Assembly: GCF_964275005.1 (NCBI RefSeq) | Contig: NC_092701.1 | Span: 11,031,453 to 11,095,452, forward strand | Origin: Diadema setosum | Taxonomy: Eukaryota > Echinodermata > Echinoidea > Diadematoida > Diadematidae | DNA: 64,000 bases | Direction of reading: 5' to 3' | In this document: piece after piece, positions 22,657-35,714 of the stretch | Numbering within the stretch: the first letter of the stretch is position 1 | Layout of the letters: each line of letters opens with the position of its first letter | Translations under genes and position numbers: made by a program | Notes under the pieces: generated by a model | What the model was told of the DNA's origin: nothing | What the model saw: the letters and a program-made list of their open reading frames with translations, nothing else | Database searches by the model: none

Positions 22657-24100
22657 ATCTCACTAACTGTGCTCTGTGCAATGAATGGAAGTAAAAGCAG
22701 AATGTAAAATTACATGTACATTCAGAATGACCATGCATTCACCGATCCTTAGCAATTACAACTTTGTCTAAATAAAATCCCATGAGAAATGAGGTTACAT
22801 GTAGTATACACAAACAAGAAACATGACGTGGCATCCTTAAAAGTCAGAACAATGGGGCGCTTGTCAATGGAAATTTTTCTTACAGCTAGAATAACCCCCC
22901 GCAAACCCTCATACCAAGTTTGAATAAAATCCGACAAGAAATGTGGTTTATAGAGCATTTAAACAAGAAATGTGACATGGCCTTCAAGTCGGAACACTGA
23001 GGGTGCTACACCGTCACCACAAACTGTTGTGTCCTTCATGTAGAATGACCACTCATACACCTCCTTAGCAAGTCTGAGTAAAATCCAGTACAAGCTTTTT
23101 TGCAAATTTTGTCCTGATCAGGATGACCTTTGACCCTGTAAAAGGTGGAACAGTGGGTGCAGCAGTATCAATATGTAAAGGTATCACAATTTGACTACAA
23201 TATGTTAACATACCAAATTTGAAACAAAACCAAAAAAATCAGTCAAGAAACATAGCCAGGAGTGTACACACAAGCAGACTATGAAATATTTATCGCTTCA
23301 AGTATAAAGACGGAACAAGCGAGGGTGCCACCACCAAAAATAGGCATCTTCATTTCACTATAATGCATCTTTTTGCCAAATTTGAAGAACATCTAATGAG
23401 AAATGTGGATGCTACAGCGCATGCAAGAAATGTGACATGGCATCTAAGTCGGAACACTGAGGGCGCTGTCACCATACTATTAAACTGTTGTGTCCTTCAC
23501 GTACATGAAGAATGACCACCCATACACCTCCTTAGCAAGTCTGAGTAAAATCTGTTGAGTAACAATCAAGTTATTGCATACAGTGTAAATAAGCAGTTTT
23601 GCAAAATTTGACATGATCAGGGTGATCTTTTGACCCTGTAAAAGGTGCAACAGTGAGGGCAGCATTATCAACAGGTATAGGTGTATAGATTTGACTATGA
23701 TACATTTACGTACCAAATTTGAAAAAAAAAAAAAATCGGTCAAGAAACAAAGCCAGTGTCGCACACATTGAATATGTAAAATTTACCTTTTCATGTATAA
23801 AGACGGAACAAGTGAGGGCGCCATCACCAAAAACAATAGGTGTCCTTGTCTTACCATAATACACCTTCATGCCAAATTTGAAGATGATATAAAAAGAACT
23901 GCAGCCAGTAGAGCACTCACAAGAAAATCTCTGCAGCGGACACGGCGGTGGCGCAATGAGGCCAAATCCATACATGTAGTATCCTCCAAACTCTGTTCGG
24001 GGGGATACAATTTACTCTATTCTACAAGGAAAGAGAGTATTCTACAACTGCACGAAACACAATTTCCCACTGGTGACATGATCTCAAACATGTAAATCAT
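22657..24100. repeat. Diverged ~480-bp tandem duplication
   Basis: The block GTCGGAACACTGAGGG ... ACACCTCCTTAGCAAGTCTG occurs at about 22985-23085 and again at about 23450-23555. GACGGAACAAG(C/T)GAGGG(T/C)GCCA recurs at about 23308 and 23803. Phrases such as ATGCCAAATTTGAAGA and TGACCTTTGACCCTGT echo the AGGTCA dispersed repeat. No gene. Confidence 0.65.
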
Positions 24101-26514
24101 GTAGAAGAATTGTTGTTTTAAAAAAAAAATAGAAAAAAATATGAAGATCAACTAGGTTAAACCATTTCACCTACTTAGAGTCCTTAAAAAAAATAAATCA
24201 GGGCATGCTACTTTTTGTTGGTTTAATTTGTAATGCATGGTCACATTTTATGTTGCTGAAATGTGTACCCAGTACATAATTATGTGAATACACACTATCA
24301 TAGCGAAAGTTGGACATGCACATCAGTGGATAAGATTAGATGATTATATGTGAACTAAATTATTCAGCAAGGTGTTTCTTGTAATGGATAAATACCAGTA
24401 GTCAAATGGTGTACTTTTCAGTTAAAAATGCTTTCAGTAAATTAGCACTCTCCGGCAAGTGAAGCTTCATGAAACAAATTTGTCCATGGATATTCCACAC
24501 AGATTAGAGGCCACAGGAAGCCATGCTTTACTATACGCAAGCATACGGGAGTGAAAAATCATTTGCATACTGCCAAGGGAAATTCCACAAGTACCAATTA
24601 TAAGCACTCACAGCCGAAAGCCTCTCACCAACAACAACAAATGTTGTCTATTACAGCAATGATATTACATTGTATGCTTTCTGGCATAATTTTTGGCACT
24701 TCAGCATGTAGTATTGTGCAAGGCATAGTAAGTTGTTCTTCTTTTTTTTGTTGCTAATTTTAGCATAATTGTTACAGATACTAAAAGAAATCACTATATA
24801 GCTATGCTTCTTGATTAATGTGTCTCTTTATTTACTTGTCAGCCGATTTGGCACCACAATTTGTAGCAAAAAAGTGAGGACCATTTTTGTTTGTTTGTTT
24901 GTTTGTTTCTACATGTACTTGTAACATTACAAAAAGTCTACACGCGAACGGTGACAAACAGATAATGAGCTATGACGTAGATCCATCATTTGCATACCAC
25001 CAATCACCCTGCGTTGTGCGTTAAAGAATAATACATATTCATGATGCAATCACGCGCCGCAAATGCTACGTTGAGCTAATGTATTAATGAAATCTAAATA
25101 GTAATAAAGATGCGCGCACCTATTGTCACGTCACGAATTTGCATACGCGCTACGTCACGATCACACGATGACCCGATGCGACCTCGTAAGGCCAATGACA
25201 TTTAGCCAATCAGCGTAGCGTATTCAAGTGAGAAGCACGCAGGGACGCGCAATTGCTTAAATAGTGTATGAACATATTGGTGGGTTCTATGATTCACTCG
25301 GGGCTAAACTGACATGGTTTATGAATATCGAAAAGGTACAGATGGCGAAGTTTCACGAAATTCCTCCAAACTCAGTATAAATACACGGAGTATTTGGTGC
25401 AACTCACTAGGCAGGTGCATTGTACAAAAACAACTGGTATGGCAGTAAAATAGCCCTTCCAAAGTGGCCTTCAGGCTCACAGTTGGCACACAGCGCCGTC
25501 AATGTAAAATTGTGTGTTGTCGTAGAGCTGATTGCGTTTGAGTGAGAAATGACACCTAATTTTCAACTCGAAAGGTACCGATGTACAATTTTCACAAAAC
25601 TCTACAAATGAGGTATGTAGAGCAAGCTTGAAATCTAGATTTTCATAAAAACCAGGTGCATTAAAGCAAAAAGACATATTCTGGGAGGTATGAGTTCGTG
25701 AAGTCGAGAGTCCGTGTAAATGTCCTACACCTGATTGTGCGCTCTGCGCGGTGCATTTAAAAACGCTCGTTTCCTATGGAGGATGTCACCGCACTTTTTG
25801 TAATGAGCCAATTAGGCACCATTGGTTGATATGATATAGCATAATTTTGTGGCAATTTAGCATGATTTTAGGCTGTCTCAAGCACAATCCCATTTTTCAT
25901 ACTATGGTCACAGTGACCTTTCTCCAGCTGCACTGAATGATTTTTTGATGCTCTGCGTGCAAGATGGGAGCTAAAACTCTCAACATTAGAGGGTAGTCCT
26001 GATATGGGTTGTGAAATCTTTGGTACAGGAACAGAGTGCTTCATTTGGCTCTATTTTTCTTTTATTTATTTTAATGTTGATTTAGTGGATATATACACAA
26101 CTTTTTCTGGCAAGTGAACATTTCCATATAAATAAAAAGGTGAACATTCCAGTTTTACATCAACTTTATTTCACTTTACAATAAAGACTTCAGCCGAATA
26201 ATTGAACTTAAATTTTCAAGGGAGACCATTAATTTGTGAAGGATTAGATGGGAGCACTTAACATAACATTGTACATTATGCATGAATTCAGGAAAAATAT
26301 AATAAAGAAATTAGTCAAGCACAACAAGAAAGTCTGAGGAACCTCAGCTGATTACCTCCAAGTTATAATTTTAAAGTCTTGGTGGAACCAATGTGCCCTC
26401 ATGAATCTCTGAACAGGTAAACATTTTCTGCACACACACACACACACACACACACAAAGAATATAAATTTATTTCAAACATCATTACTAATTTCCACATA
26501 AAATATTATGTTAA
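24101..26514. other. Intergenic DNA without recognised features
   Basis: Mostly single-copy-looking sequence. It includes a TTTG repeat near 24888-24907, a moderately CpG-rich stretch at about 24940-25260 and about 25690-25790, and a CA repeat (26431-26456). No exon or known repeat recognised. Confidence 0.4.
26431..26456. repeat. CA dinucleotide repeat
   Basis: Perfect CA microsatellite. Confidence 0.9.
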
Positions 26515-27490
26515 CTAGATATATCGCTACGGCGACTGATATGCCTCCGCCATAATGCATGGTTCTCCTAATAGGTCTATAGTACAATGTCTTGACAATG
26601 TGTGATGACAGTTTCACACAATTGGCAAAATATTAAAATGACAGGTTTGCCACAAATGTGCTGAATGTTCACTTTCCTAGAACTAGGTATGTCAGAGTGC
26701 AGGTATTTGGGGAACTGATGATTTTTACTTGACTTTTGACCCTTTTATAAGTTTATGCATTGAGTAATTTTCAAGGTATTGAGAAAGAGTATAATTTCAG
26801 TATCAAATGGGAAAATAGCATTATCTAAACCTGGCCTTTGACCTTTGACCTCACAGTTCCAAAGAGAATCACTGTTACTGTAGGTTGAACATGCATAAAT
26901 ATGTAAGTTTTATGATGATACCTTGAGTTACTTTTGAGATATGGAGGAAAAAGTGCAATTCAGCACTTTCACTTGACCTTTGACCTTTTAACCTTTGACC
27001 TTTTGGCAAGAAACTTCCCACAGAATATATATTGGGTAATAATGCATACATCAAGTTAAAAAAAAAATACCTTCAGGCATTGCATAAATATAAGGAAAGT
27101 AGTGATATTTTGAGGAGTTGACCTTGACCTCTGACCCCCTGACCTTTGAACCATGACCCCCAACTTCCCTAGATAATCACTGCCCATTGGAACAATACTA
27201 AGTTCCATGAAGATACCTTGAACCACTTGCGAGATATGGAGAAAAACATGAATTTTCAACCTTTTCTTTTCACAAAATAACCTGTGACCTTTGACCTTTG
27301 ACCCTGTGACCCTAAAATCCAAACGAAGTATCATCCCCCCAGGATATACCCTCATACCAAGTTTGATGCAAAACCACCTCACGGTTCTTGAGATATCGAC
27401 AAAAACAAAACGGGACAGACGTATGGACGGACGGACGGACGGACGACCCGAAAACATAATGCCTCCGGCCACTTCGTTGGCGGAGGCATA
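26515..27490 (-). repeat. TATGCCTCCGCC / AGGTCA dispersed repeat, full copy 3
   Basis: Inverse orientation. The right end TCGCTACGGCGACTG..ATGCCTCCGCC is at 26524-26551. The left end, with GGAC repeats and GGCCACTTCGTTGGCGGAGG, ends at 27490. Both termini carry TATGCCTCCGCC in inverted orientation. The interior has many TGACCT/AGGTCA direct repeats, for example three spaced by single T at 27285-27304. Confidence 0.85.
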
Positions 27491-30419
27491 AAAAGAAAAC
27501 CAGGACAAAGAACCCAATCAAACCTGACAAGCCAAAAAAAAGAAAGAATAAAACAAAACAAAACAAAAAGATGGGGGGAAAAGAACTTACAAGTACTGTT
27601 TGGGCTATGGCCTGTTTATACGGAGCATGATAACAGCAACGGTCTGTTTTTTGTTTGTTTGTTTTTTTTGGTTGTTGTTGTTGTTTTTTTTTTTGCTATG
27701 GTGCACCAAAAGGAACCATGTCTGGTTCTGTTACAATATCACTTCCCGCCAGATTTAGTTACAAAATTAATCTTCAACTACTGATTTTGTTGCTCTTGAT
27801 TTTGACATAAGAATAACTTTTGGGTGATTTTGTAACAAATTACTGGTTTGTTTGGGTTTTTTTAATAGAACCACACATGATTCCTTTTGGTGCACCACAG
27901 CAAAAAAAGAAAAAAATTATAAATCTTGCTTGGTGTAAACGCGCCCTTACTCTCATGCCACAGCATTTCCTTCTTCTATCAGTTGCACAGTGTACACAGA
28001 CAGTGTGCTCTGGGAATCCCATTTGCCAAACCAAGGAAATGAGTAACACTGTACCATCAAATGTCATTGGAATGTCATTGCACAAAGTAGGGTGTATGTA
28101 TTGGCTTGAATGAATGGTGAGCTGGTAGTCTTTGTTTTCACAGCATCCAGTATGACAAGCAAGCTATTAAAAAGCAATGTTTTGTCTCATTAAGACACAC
28201 AGAAAAAAAAAATAAAATCTTTTTAAATCTGACCAAAGAGAGTCAATTAATACTTTTGGTATAACATCACTGCATGGCAAAATTATTGTAACACTGATGG
28301 CTTCAAGAGAAGTTGATGTTGCTAAATTATCAATCAAAGAGCATGATTTATACAATCACTTTGCACATTCTGTATAAAAATGGGTCAGTCCTTGGGTTGG
28401 GTCAACAAACTACATGATGTCCATGTAATGGTGGTGTCAACTTTTTTTATTTCACAATGAATATAATTTCCAATGCCATTCAGTCTTGCCGTGTCAATAT
28501 GAACTTTGCTGCTTGCTATAGAGATGCTGAAATCTTTCATTGATGTGCTTCACCACAAATTAATTTTCTTACCTTCATTACATGGATATTTATAGTCTAT
28601 AGAATTGGCCATAAATTCCCCTGTCTAATATTGCAATGTCATGATGCTTGTGCAGTAAATCTTGGTGGGAAACCATTTTCTCACTGAAGTCATTACTGGC
28701 AGATATTTGCTTGGTTTTAATGAGGTCTAGGCTGGGTTTTTTAGTTTAGTATGTCACAAAAGGCTGGCCGAACCCTTTGGACTGACCCAGATGTGACCTA
28801 ATGTCGCTGTTTCCTGAAAACACATTAATGGGACTTAAAAATTAAACTTACAACTTTTATATCCAATTGTAATCAAGCTTACATACTATTGTTTTTGATT
28901 TCCTTACTTTTATCTGTGTAAACCAGAGCAAACCACAGCAATTTATTTGATTCCTTTGATATTTGATGTGCAAAGAGCAGTGTGAAAAACTGGTAAAGTG
29001 GGCCATCCTTCACTTGTTTTTTTTTTTTTTTAATAATCTCTATCTGATTTAAATATATATACATTACATAACATTCAACCTGAATGAATAAAACAAAATA
29101 CAATCAATAAATCATTAAAGCAAAGCATATATATGTAGGCCCTACAATGAAATACTGTCAAATGAAATGTAACGCCAATGCCCCTCCTTACCTAAACAAT
29201 GAGTAGCATAAAATATCAGGACAAATGTCTATTAAACATAATTTATTCTTTCTTTATCACCCTTGTTGCCCTCTTGTATTATGTGTTTTGCATAGTGTCT
29301 CAATTTTAGTAGGTAAACTGAGATATCAAATCTGTATTAAAATCAACCAGTTCTGTTACATATTCAGATTTTATACATGCTCCATTCACAAAAGTTGCAT
29401 TAAACAACCACAAAACTTGTCGGAGGCTTGCTCTGCATGTACCTAGAAACAAGTACTACATTGTAGTAAGTGAATGGGAGGAGCAGGAAAAGGAAATGCT
29501 TCATTACCGTACTAGGCTGTACAACAAGAAACCCCCATAAATTGTAATACATTTTCATTACAGAAATGGTCCATTCATGGACGTTTCTTTCCCTACAGTC
29601 TACAGTGTGTAGTAACAAAGATTTCATTCACCTGCCCCTCCAATCAAATTCCTTAGTCTTGCAAGGTGTAGGATAAACCTATTGCAATCTTTGTGAAAAA
29701 GCATGCATGGAATTTGAATAAAAAACCTGCACCATGGTTCAACCTCCCATGCCAAATTCGACCGCAAGCAAAAGCATACATCATAGGTTTTACCAGACAG
29801 AAAAATCAATCTGTCCGGAGGTTGTTTTTTTGTTTTTCCTCCTTTTTTTTTAACCTTTATGGCCTCCTGTGAACTGCAGATGTATAGTCTTTACCGTACA
29901 TATTCCCAATGACAAAATATATCAGGTATGGACCAATTCAGTCAAATAGGTTTTACATGTAGCCGGTAGTCAAATTTTGGATGGGAATGCAGTCTCATTT
30001 TGGGCAGCTTGCTTTACATACATGTACATTAAGTTACGGTACTGGTACTGAGAAGTGATACAGTCTATTTACAATCTGGTTGCAAATGTCTATCCATAAC
30101 ACCATTAGATTCACATCCTTGCCAAATCTGGAATTGCACACAGTGTTTTAACAGCTTACACTACACTCAACAGAACTATATTGTAGATCTACATGCTAAA
30201 AGATAAAATTTTTGCATCCTGCTTCTCTTGTTCTCACAAAATACAGGAAATATCACGGTTGGGTGTCATATTTCATTTGGCCTTCAGCCTCATGGAAAAT
30301 GGCACTGGATCAATGTTACTGTACATGTACATGTATGTCATGAAAAAGCACTGGGCCACTATAATTGTTTTGACACAATTACATTTTTCAATATCCATCA
30401 TCAGGACCCACTGGAGAGT
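27491..30419. other. Intergenic DNA with one small foldback
   Basis: AT-rich sequence. It contains A/G-rich and T-rich tracts (27530-27570, 27640-27695), the MITE at 27601-27948, and otherwise nothing recognisable. No gene called. Confidence 0.4.
27601..27948. mobile_element. ~350-bp MITE-like foldback
   Basis: GCTATGGTGCACCAAAAGGA (about 27695) is mirrored at about 27885-27905 (TCCTTTTGGTGCACCACAGC). A weaker outer pairing is GGGC...GTTTATAC against GTAAACGCGCCC. Borders are approximate. Confidence 0.6.
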
Positions 30420-30423
30420 TTAA

Positions 30424-30870
30424 AGGTACTAGCCCACATTTGCAAACCCACGAAAATCAAAACTGCATAAAACAGGTCCAATATGACTTCAAGTACAAGT
30501 TATAACAGTAACATGTTCTACCTCACCTGTTGCTCTTTGTTGATACCATTCGATAAAAGAGAGAAAAATCATCGTTTTAAAATCAATTTTCAAACCGGGT
30601 CAACCCGACCCAAAATCGAATTGCGAGCGCGGGCTACAATTGTAGCTACGTACATTAACTTACACATGTATCGCATGCATGTAGTACGCGCGTGGACCGG
30701 AGCTAGCGAGCGTTTCTATACGCATGCATACGGTGCATTTTCATTTCTTTTAATGAAAGTAATGGACTAATTGGAACGAAATTTTGCACAGGTGTTACTG
30801 CAATCATACCCAAACTCCATGCTAACTATGAGACCAATTGCTGCAGGTTTACAAATGTAGGCTAATACCT
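30424..30870. mobile_element. 447-bp MITE with TTAA flanks
   Basis: Inverted termini AGGTACTAGCCCACATTTGC (30424) and its mirror ending AATACCT at 30870. TTAA flanks both sides (30420-30423 and 30871-30874). A CpG-richer core at 30590-30730 includes GCATGCAT motifs. TTAA targeting is typical of piggyBac-type transposases; membership is inference. Confidence 0.7.
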
Positions 30871-30889
30871 TTAATAATTACAATACTTT

Positions 30890-31110
30890 AACCCAGTTGG
30901 CGTTGAAGACCGATAGCCCTGATCCTTAAAAAGCAGTCTAAAAACTCACTTGTTTAAAGCCTCAATTTGACTACTCATTACATGTACTTGATATTTGTAT
31001 GTCCTTTATCTCCTTCACTTTCTCTTCCTTCCGCGCCTAGAGCACTCTGCAGAGTGGATTTGGCGCTATATAAATCATATCAATTATTATTATTATTATT
31101 ATTATACTCG
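30890..31110 (+). mobile_element. 3' end of an L2/CR1-like non-LTR element
   Basis: The tail GGATTTGGCGCTATATAAAT followed by an ATT microsatellite (31085-31105) is typical of L2-like 3' ends, preceded by an AGTCTAAAAACTCACTTGTT segment. No reverse transcriptase frame remains. Confidence 0.6.
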
Positions 31111-31486
31111 GCAGGTGTTTATGGGAAATGTGTTTTATTGCACAATCAGCTCATCCTCAACAGGTTAACTTTAGGCATAATTTACCATTTGCAGAAGAAA
31201 CATACACCAAGAATTAGTGCTTTGAAATAGTTCTAATATGTGAGTTAGGGATAGAAACAACAACTAAAAATTTGAATTTGTATAATCGATGTTTAGTATT
31301 GTTAAATACACAAACATGGGAACAATGGTTGAAAGATATGTTTCCAGACGAAACCGTCTACAGTTAGGGTTTAATGAGAAAAATACTGATATCTCCTTAT
31401 ATTTTAGGCTTCATTGCAAAACTTTTACATGGTAAGATGTTTTGTGATACAACAGACCTACACTTATGCATCAAATGTGATCTTGA

Positions 31487-31740
31487 ACATTTTTTAAAGG
31501 ACAAGTTCACCTTTTATACATGTGGGTTGAGTGAATGCAGCAATATTAGTAGAACACATCAGTGAGAGTTTGAGCAAAATCGGACAATCCGTTAAAAAGT
31601 TACACATACAGTTTAATATGTTATGAACACAATTGTCAATGAAAAGATAGATAAGTAAATCTACAGCACAGGAAAGAGAGGTGACATGTTTTACGATTAG
31701 GCCGAAAATAAACATTTGAGGTAAACACACCTTTTATGAT
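31487..31740 (+). repeat. AAAGGACAAGTTCACC dispersed repeat, copy 1
   Basis: Begins TTTAAAGGACAAGTTCACCT, then GAGTGAATGCAGCAATATTA and CGGACAATCCGTTAAAAAGT. Related copies lie at 48720-48990 and 49100-49430. Start of the family is TTAA followed by AGG. Confidence 0.7.
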
Positions 31741-31784
31741 CTTGAGGCCGAGTCCCTCATGTTATTACAAGTTTGAATGGATAG

Positions 31785-31960
31785 CACCATGAGCACTTGA
31801 CCGAAAGATCGGTCTGTATCTGTCCGTCGGGGAATGTTCCGCGGAGACTGCGTCTGGCTTCACGGATCCTCCCCTCCGTATACGGAGGACAGCGTTAATG
31901 GCAAAATATAAAAGAGTCCTCCGGACAGACGGATCTTTGTGTCTACATGAGCACAGGTAA
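31785..31960. mobile_element. ~170-bp foldback (GAGCACTTGACCGAAAGATC family)
   Basis: ATGAGCACTTGACCGAAAGA at the left pairs loosely with ATCTTTGTGTCTACATGAGC at the right, around a central palindrome CCTCCGTATACGGAGG. A second copy is at about 43948-44130. Confidence 0.6.
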
Positions 31961-32891
31961 TAGTGTAACTTGGAAGTTGCAGTCAGTCAGTATCACTTCC
32001 TAGTCACCGGTCTCTTGAAATGAAAGTAACCGCTACTATACTGATTAATTACAACTACTAGGCCCCTAGTTCTACTATGCCCGCAAACCTGTTGGGTCAT
32101 TTTCCAGAAATTTGAGTTCAATGATCACCGCGCCGTACTCTCATATCCCGAACGGGAGTCAATCACCTTACTTACACGTCATAATACTAGAGTAAATTTA
32201 GGCAAATTACGCAGACATTTTGTCATTGTTTACTTACTCACCACATGTGCTTCAGTTGTTCCCACATTGATGACTGCACGTATAAATAGACGACCCTATC
32301 TTATCTCTATGGATATCTAAAAAGAATGTTCAGAAGTTCCTAACCTGCCACCTATTCTCTAAGCGAAACTCCAGTACACAGTACAGTACCGGCAGACTGG
32401 GTAGCTGCAATCCGACGACACTGACAGCGCTTTTCTCCACTTCCATGCCGTGTGTTTGGATTCGGGCTACGACGTGTGCTTACGCTTCCTCGCCTCATTT
32501 CAGCTATACTAGCGTCAGTCTCATGCTGCTACGCAGCTACCTCCGCACGACTAATAGTGTAGCGCATAGGGTGCGAATTTCAGACATGTTATCCCGACTG
32601 TCGGTTGTTTTCATAAAATTGTTTGCAGAAATCTCATTTTATGTGCAATGAAAAAAGGAGAAACAAATAACTTGATAAAATTCCATGATTTTTTTGCTTA
32701 TGCAAATGCGCGAATAATCTTTCAAAAAACAATTAAACTATACGTGGTTTTATGATGCTATTAAAGCAAGACTATTCACTAATGACATCACATTGGGGGA
32801 ATCCCCGTATTTCAACAGATTGCGTCATTATTGTTTGGGTGTCGTTTACTCCACGGCCTGTTCGTGCACCCACCGTGTCTCTTTGTGCAGG

Positions 32892-32924
32892 GAGGTGAAA
32901 GACACCGAACCACCTCCCCGTGTT
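32892..32924. repeat. GGGAGGTG hairpin, locus 1
   Basis: CAGGGAGGTG is followed within 14 nt by CACCTCCCCG. The same hairpin, with a longer stem, occurs at 41519-41545 and 42423-42449. Confidence 0.55.
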
Positions 32925-33109
32925 ATTGTATCAATAAGAAATGTAATAATTATACAATGTCTATAAGCTGTCATCTGGAATAGAGAAGCAAGAAGCTCAA
33001 GGCACAAACAAAATGCATATCCGACTCATGTCACAATGCCCAAAGGGAAAACAGAACATTATAATACCACAGGGATGGTATCAGTCTTGTGTTACAGCTT
33101 GGGTTAGAA

Positions 33110-33135
33110 CATGGACCTACTGTTGTAGGTCCATG
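33110..33135. repeat. Perfect short hairpin
   Basis: CATGGACCTAC (33110-33120), loop TGTT, GTAGGTCCATG (33125-33135): an 11-bp perfect stem with a tetraloop. Function unknown. Confidence 0.7.
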
Positions 33136-34395
33136 GTTAGAACCAGGTGTGCGCACAAACACTCGTGCAATGTGAGGTAGTCTAGAGCCAGTTCCCATGG
33201 AGATAAATGGCTAATAATACACTGTACACAACAACAAAAGTCCAGATACGCTGTCTGCCCATAAATCAATGAGCCATATCCCCCTTATAATAATTGCTAT
33301 GGGAAAGGATTTATTTATCATATGGACCGTTAAAGTGCTGCTGGAGCTCTTGTGTTGTTCTTGTGTTGTTTGTTGATTTATTCAATAGAGGGAAGATTAT
33401 GGGGTGTGTATTGCAAATCTTGCGCATCGTAATCTAGTACAAAGGCATGAGGTCATTATTTTGTCAAGCATTTGTCAAGCAAAATCGAAAGTAACACCAC
33501 ATTATCAGAAGATAATTCTCTGTATTTTTGTTTGCTTGTTTTGTTTTGTTTTTCTGAATGGGAAAGAGCTATTAGAGGTTATTGTTATTATGTACGTAGT
33601 AAAAAGGTTGTTGGCCTATAGCAAACCATCCGTTCCAACAATTCATTCACAAAACGGTGTCGTTGAGACGATCACATCAGTAACTTTCACATTTTCAACT
33701 GAAGTACACTGCGTGTATCAGTGATCCTACTTGTGCAGATAAATAGCCCCGAGATATGCACAGTGTGTCAGACCAATGAGGTACTAGTTCGACCGAGGAG
33801 GTTCTAGAGAATGGAGTCACAACCGTCTTATTTCCTTTGCTAGATGTTCGAAGCCGCCGCTCAAAGATATTTGAAGCATGTGCAAAGCCAGGATCTGCCG
33901 CGCAGATAGGAAGACAATTGACTCGTGTCTCATTGCATAATCACTAGCCACTTTCAAAGGAAGATATTTCTTTGTGATGGTAATTACTTTTCGCTATCCC
34001 CTCTTATAAAAGGTAGGTGGTACAGACATGAGGATGCGCGAATAGAAATTGAGCAAAAAATGCTGAAATGAAGATGAAAATTACTCGACTAGGCATATGC
34101 GGGCACTAATCTGATATCTATCAATAAAGAATTATACTTGAAGATTATTCCATATTAGTTTCATTTGTGGAAACTAAGCGGAAAAGTGATAAAACCAGCT
34201 TTCCAGGATGGTACAGTTTTAAACATTTTGACATGATACAGCTCAGATTTACACTTTTGCGCAAATTTCTGGACGGAAATGTCTTTTGTTTTACATTCTT
34301 TATCATTAATTGAAATTTCATTTCAGTTAATAAATAGATGAGCAAAATATGGCCAAAATTATGATAACGTTCAAAATTAATCTTCAGAATGCTGA

Positions 34396-34545
34396 GCAAG
34401 ACGGCGGCAAGGAACATCGATCATCAAAGGCACAAGTGCACCTGTGGAATTCTTTTGTACATCTGACAACTGTTTGAATAATCACAGCCGGTTGGAACTC
34501 CATGTATAAAACCTCATTGGTTCGACGAGCACCTCCTTGGTCACA
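34396..34545 (+). repeat. Dispersed repeat A, copy 1
   Basis: GGAACATCGATCATCAAAGG ... TTGGAACTCCATGTATAAAA closely matches 42178-42325. Family not recognised. Confidence 0.7.
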
Positions 34546-34699
34546 CCACGGAATAGGACTCCCCGATTCTGATCTTTTACGACTTACTGCGAGAATTGAC
34601 GTCATTTCATAGCACCGAATTAGGGTAACTGAACTTTGTCGTCTTTCTAGAGTTTGAATGATTCAGCACGTCTTGCACATGACGTCATATCAACTTTTT

Positions 34700-34720
34700 T
34701 TCGGGGGGGGGGGGGGTCCT
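34700..34720 (+). repeat. G-homopolymer
   Basis: Pure G run of about 13 nt preceded by T-rich sequence; one of many in the window. Confidence 0.8.
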
Positions 34721-34824
34721 AATGTGCAATGCTTTAGTGCAGTCCCGTATGAAGTCAACAGAACATGGTGTTAGTCGACTATTATTATGATCACGCATAT
34801 GAGGTCATGTTCACACAATAAGCC

Positions 34825-35285
34825 TGTTCGGAGTTGGCTCATGTGCACATGGGTACAAATAACATTTTGTTCTCTCTCTCTTCTAAGTTGGTTAGGCACT
34901 TTCACTCGTTCTCAAAGCTGTATTATATAGTGCACAAGCTTGCCCGAAGTACTATGGAATTCATCAGTCATGTTCAAATAAAGGATGAACTTGCGTATAC
35001 CAGGTGACAAGAATGGTCCATCAATTTAACACCTGGGAAAGCATCCGTTTCATTATTTTGCGGAGTCTTTTGTCTATTGATATTGTCAAATATAACTCTT
35101 GCTGTCTGGAGGTTGTGCTGGCAAGTACTGGTATCATTTATACTTTTGTAAGGATTACTTGAATAATCATTACATCCCAGATGCTTATCTCAGTGAATTC
35201 AAAAACCAGTATGCATGCCCTGTTATGACTGACCTTTTTCTGCTCATGCGCAAAGTACATCGTAGAACCCCGAACTGGTTTATTC
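34825..35285 (+). repeat. Dispersed repeat B, copy 1
   Basis: CTCATGTGCACATGGGTACA, AAGTTGGTTAGGCACTTTCA, GAATGGTCCATCAATTTAAC and CAGATGCTTATCTCAGTGAA all recur in the same order at 54315-54700, with CTTTTTCTGCTCATG at both ends. This copy runs into an interrupted G run at 35295-35319. Family not recognised. Confidence 0.7.
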
Positions 35286-35714
35286 CAGGACCGAGGGGGG
35301 GGGGGGGGGGGGGGGGAGGGGCATCTCAAGAAACATTTTGTCCGACAAAGTTGTCGGACAAAATTGTCTCTCAACCAATCAGATGCAAGGATTTCAGTAG
35401 CTTGTAACAGTTTGTTAGGAAAAATATCCGATCCAATTCAACGCTTCATGAAACTCTGTAATGCCCCCTGAGCACTTGGATTTTGTTTATCCCTTCCATC
35501 ATACTCCCGTGTAACCTGAATTTGTATTAAACAAGAACAAAACAGATCTGTCTTAAGTCGTGAAAATAATCATCATCTTCTTTTTTTTTATGTCAATGTG
35601 CATTCCACGCTTCAACCAGGAACCTCAGCATCTGATGCACCGATGATGAACGTATTTCTCCATATTCATTTCGGTTTTGCATTTTAATTTTTCTCAGATC
35701 AAGTTCTTCCTCGT

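Larger units (their letters stand above)
31961..34395. other. Intergenic DNA
   Basis: No exon assigned. It holds a TATAAATA at 32281-32288 (plus) followed by moderately CpG-rich sequence at 32340-32600, which could be a promoter of an unseen transcript, a G-rich hairpin (32892-32924), and a perfect 11-bp-stem hairpin (33110-33135). Confidence 0.35.

Noticed and set aside
20490..22694. Frames up to 211 aa with repeated SEFPPTNPGLFPTH-like motifs
   Set aside because: They arise from GCCGGGGATTTC arrays within the foldback element.
32281..32651. TATA-driven gene with a 68-aa frame
   Set aside because: TATAAATA is present, but the frame has no resemblance to known proteins and no supporting splice or polyadenylation signals were found.
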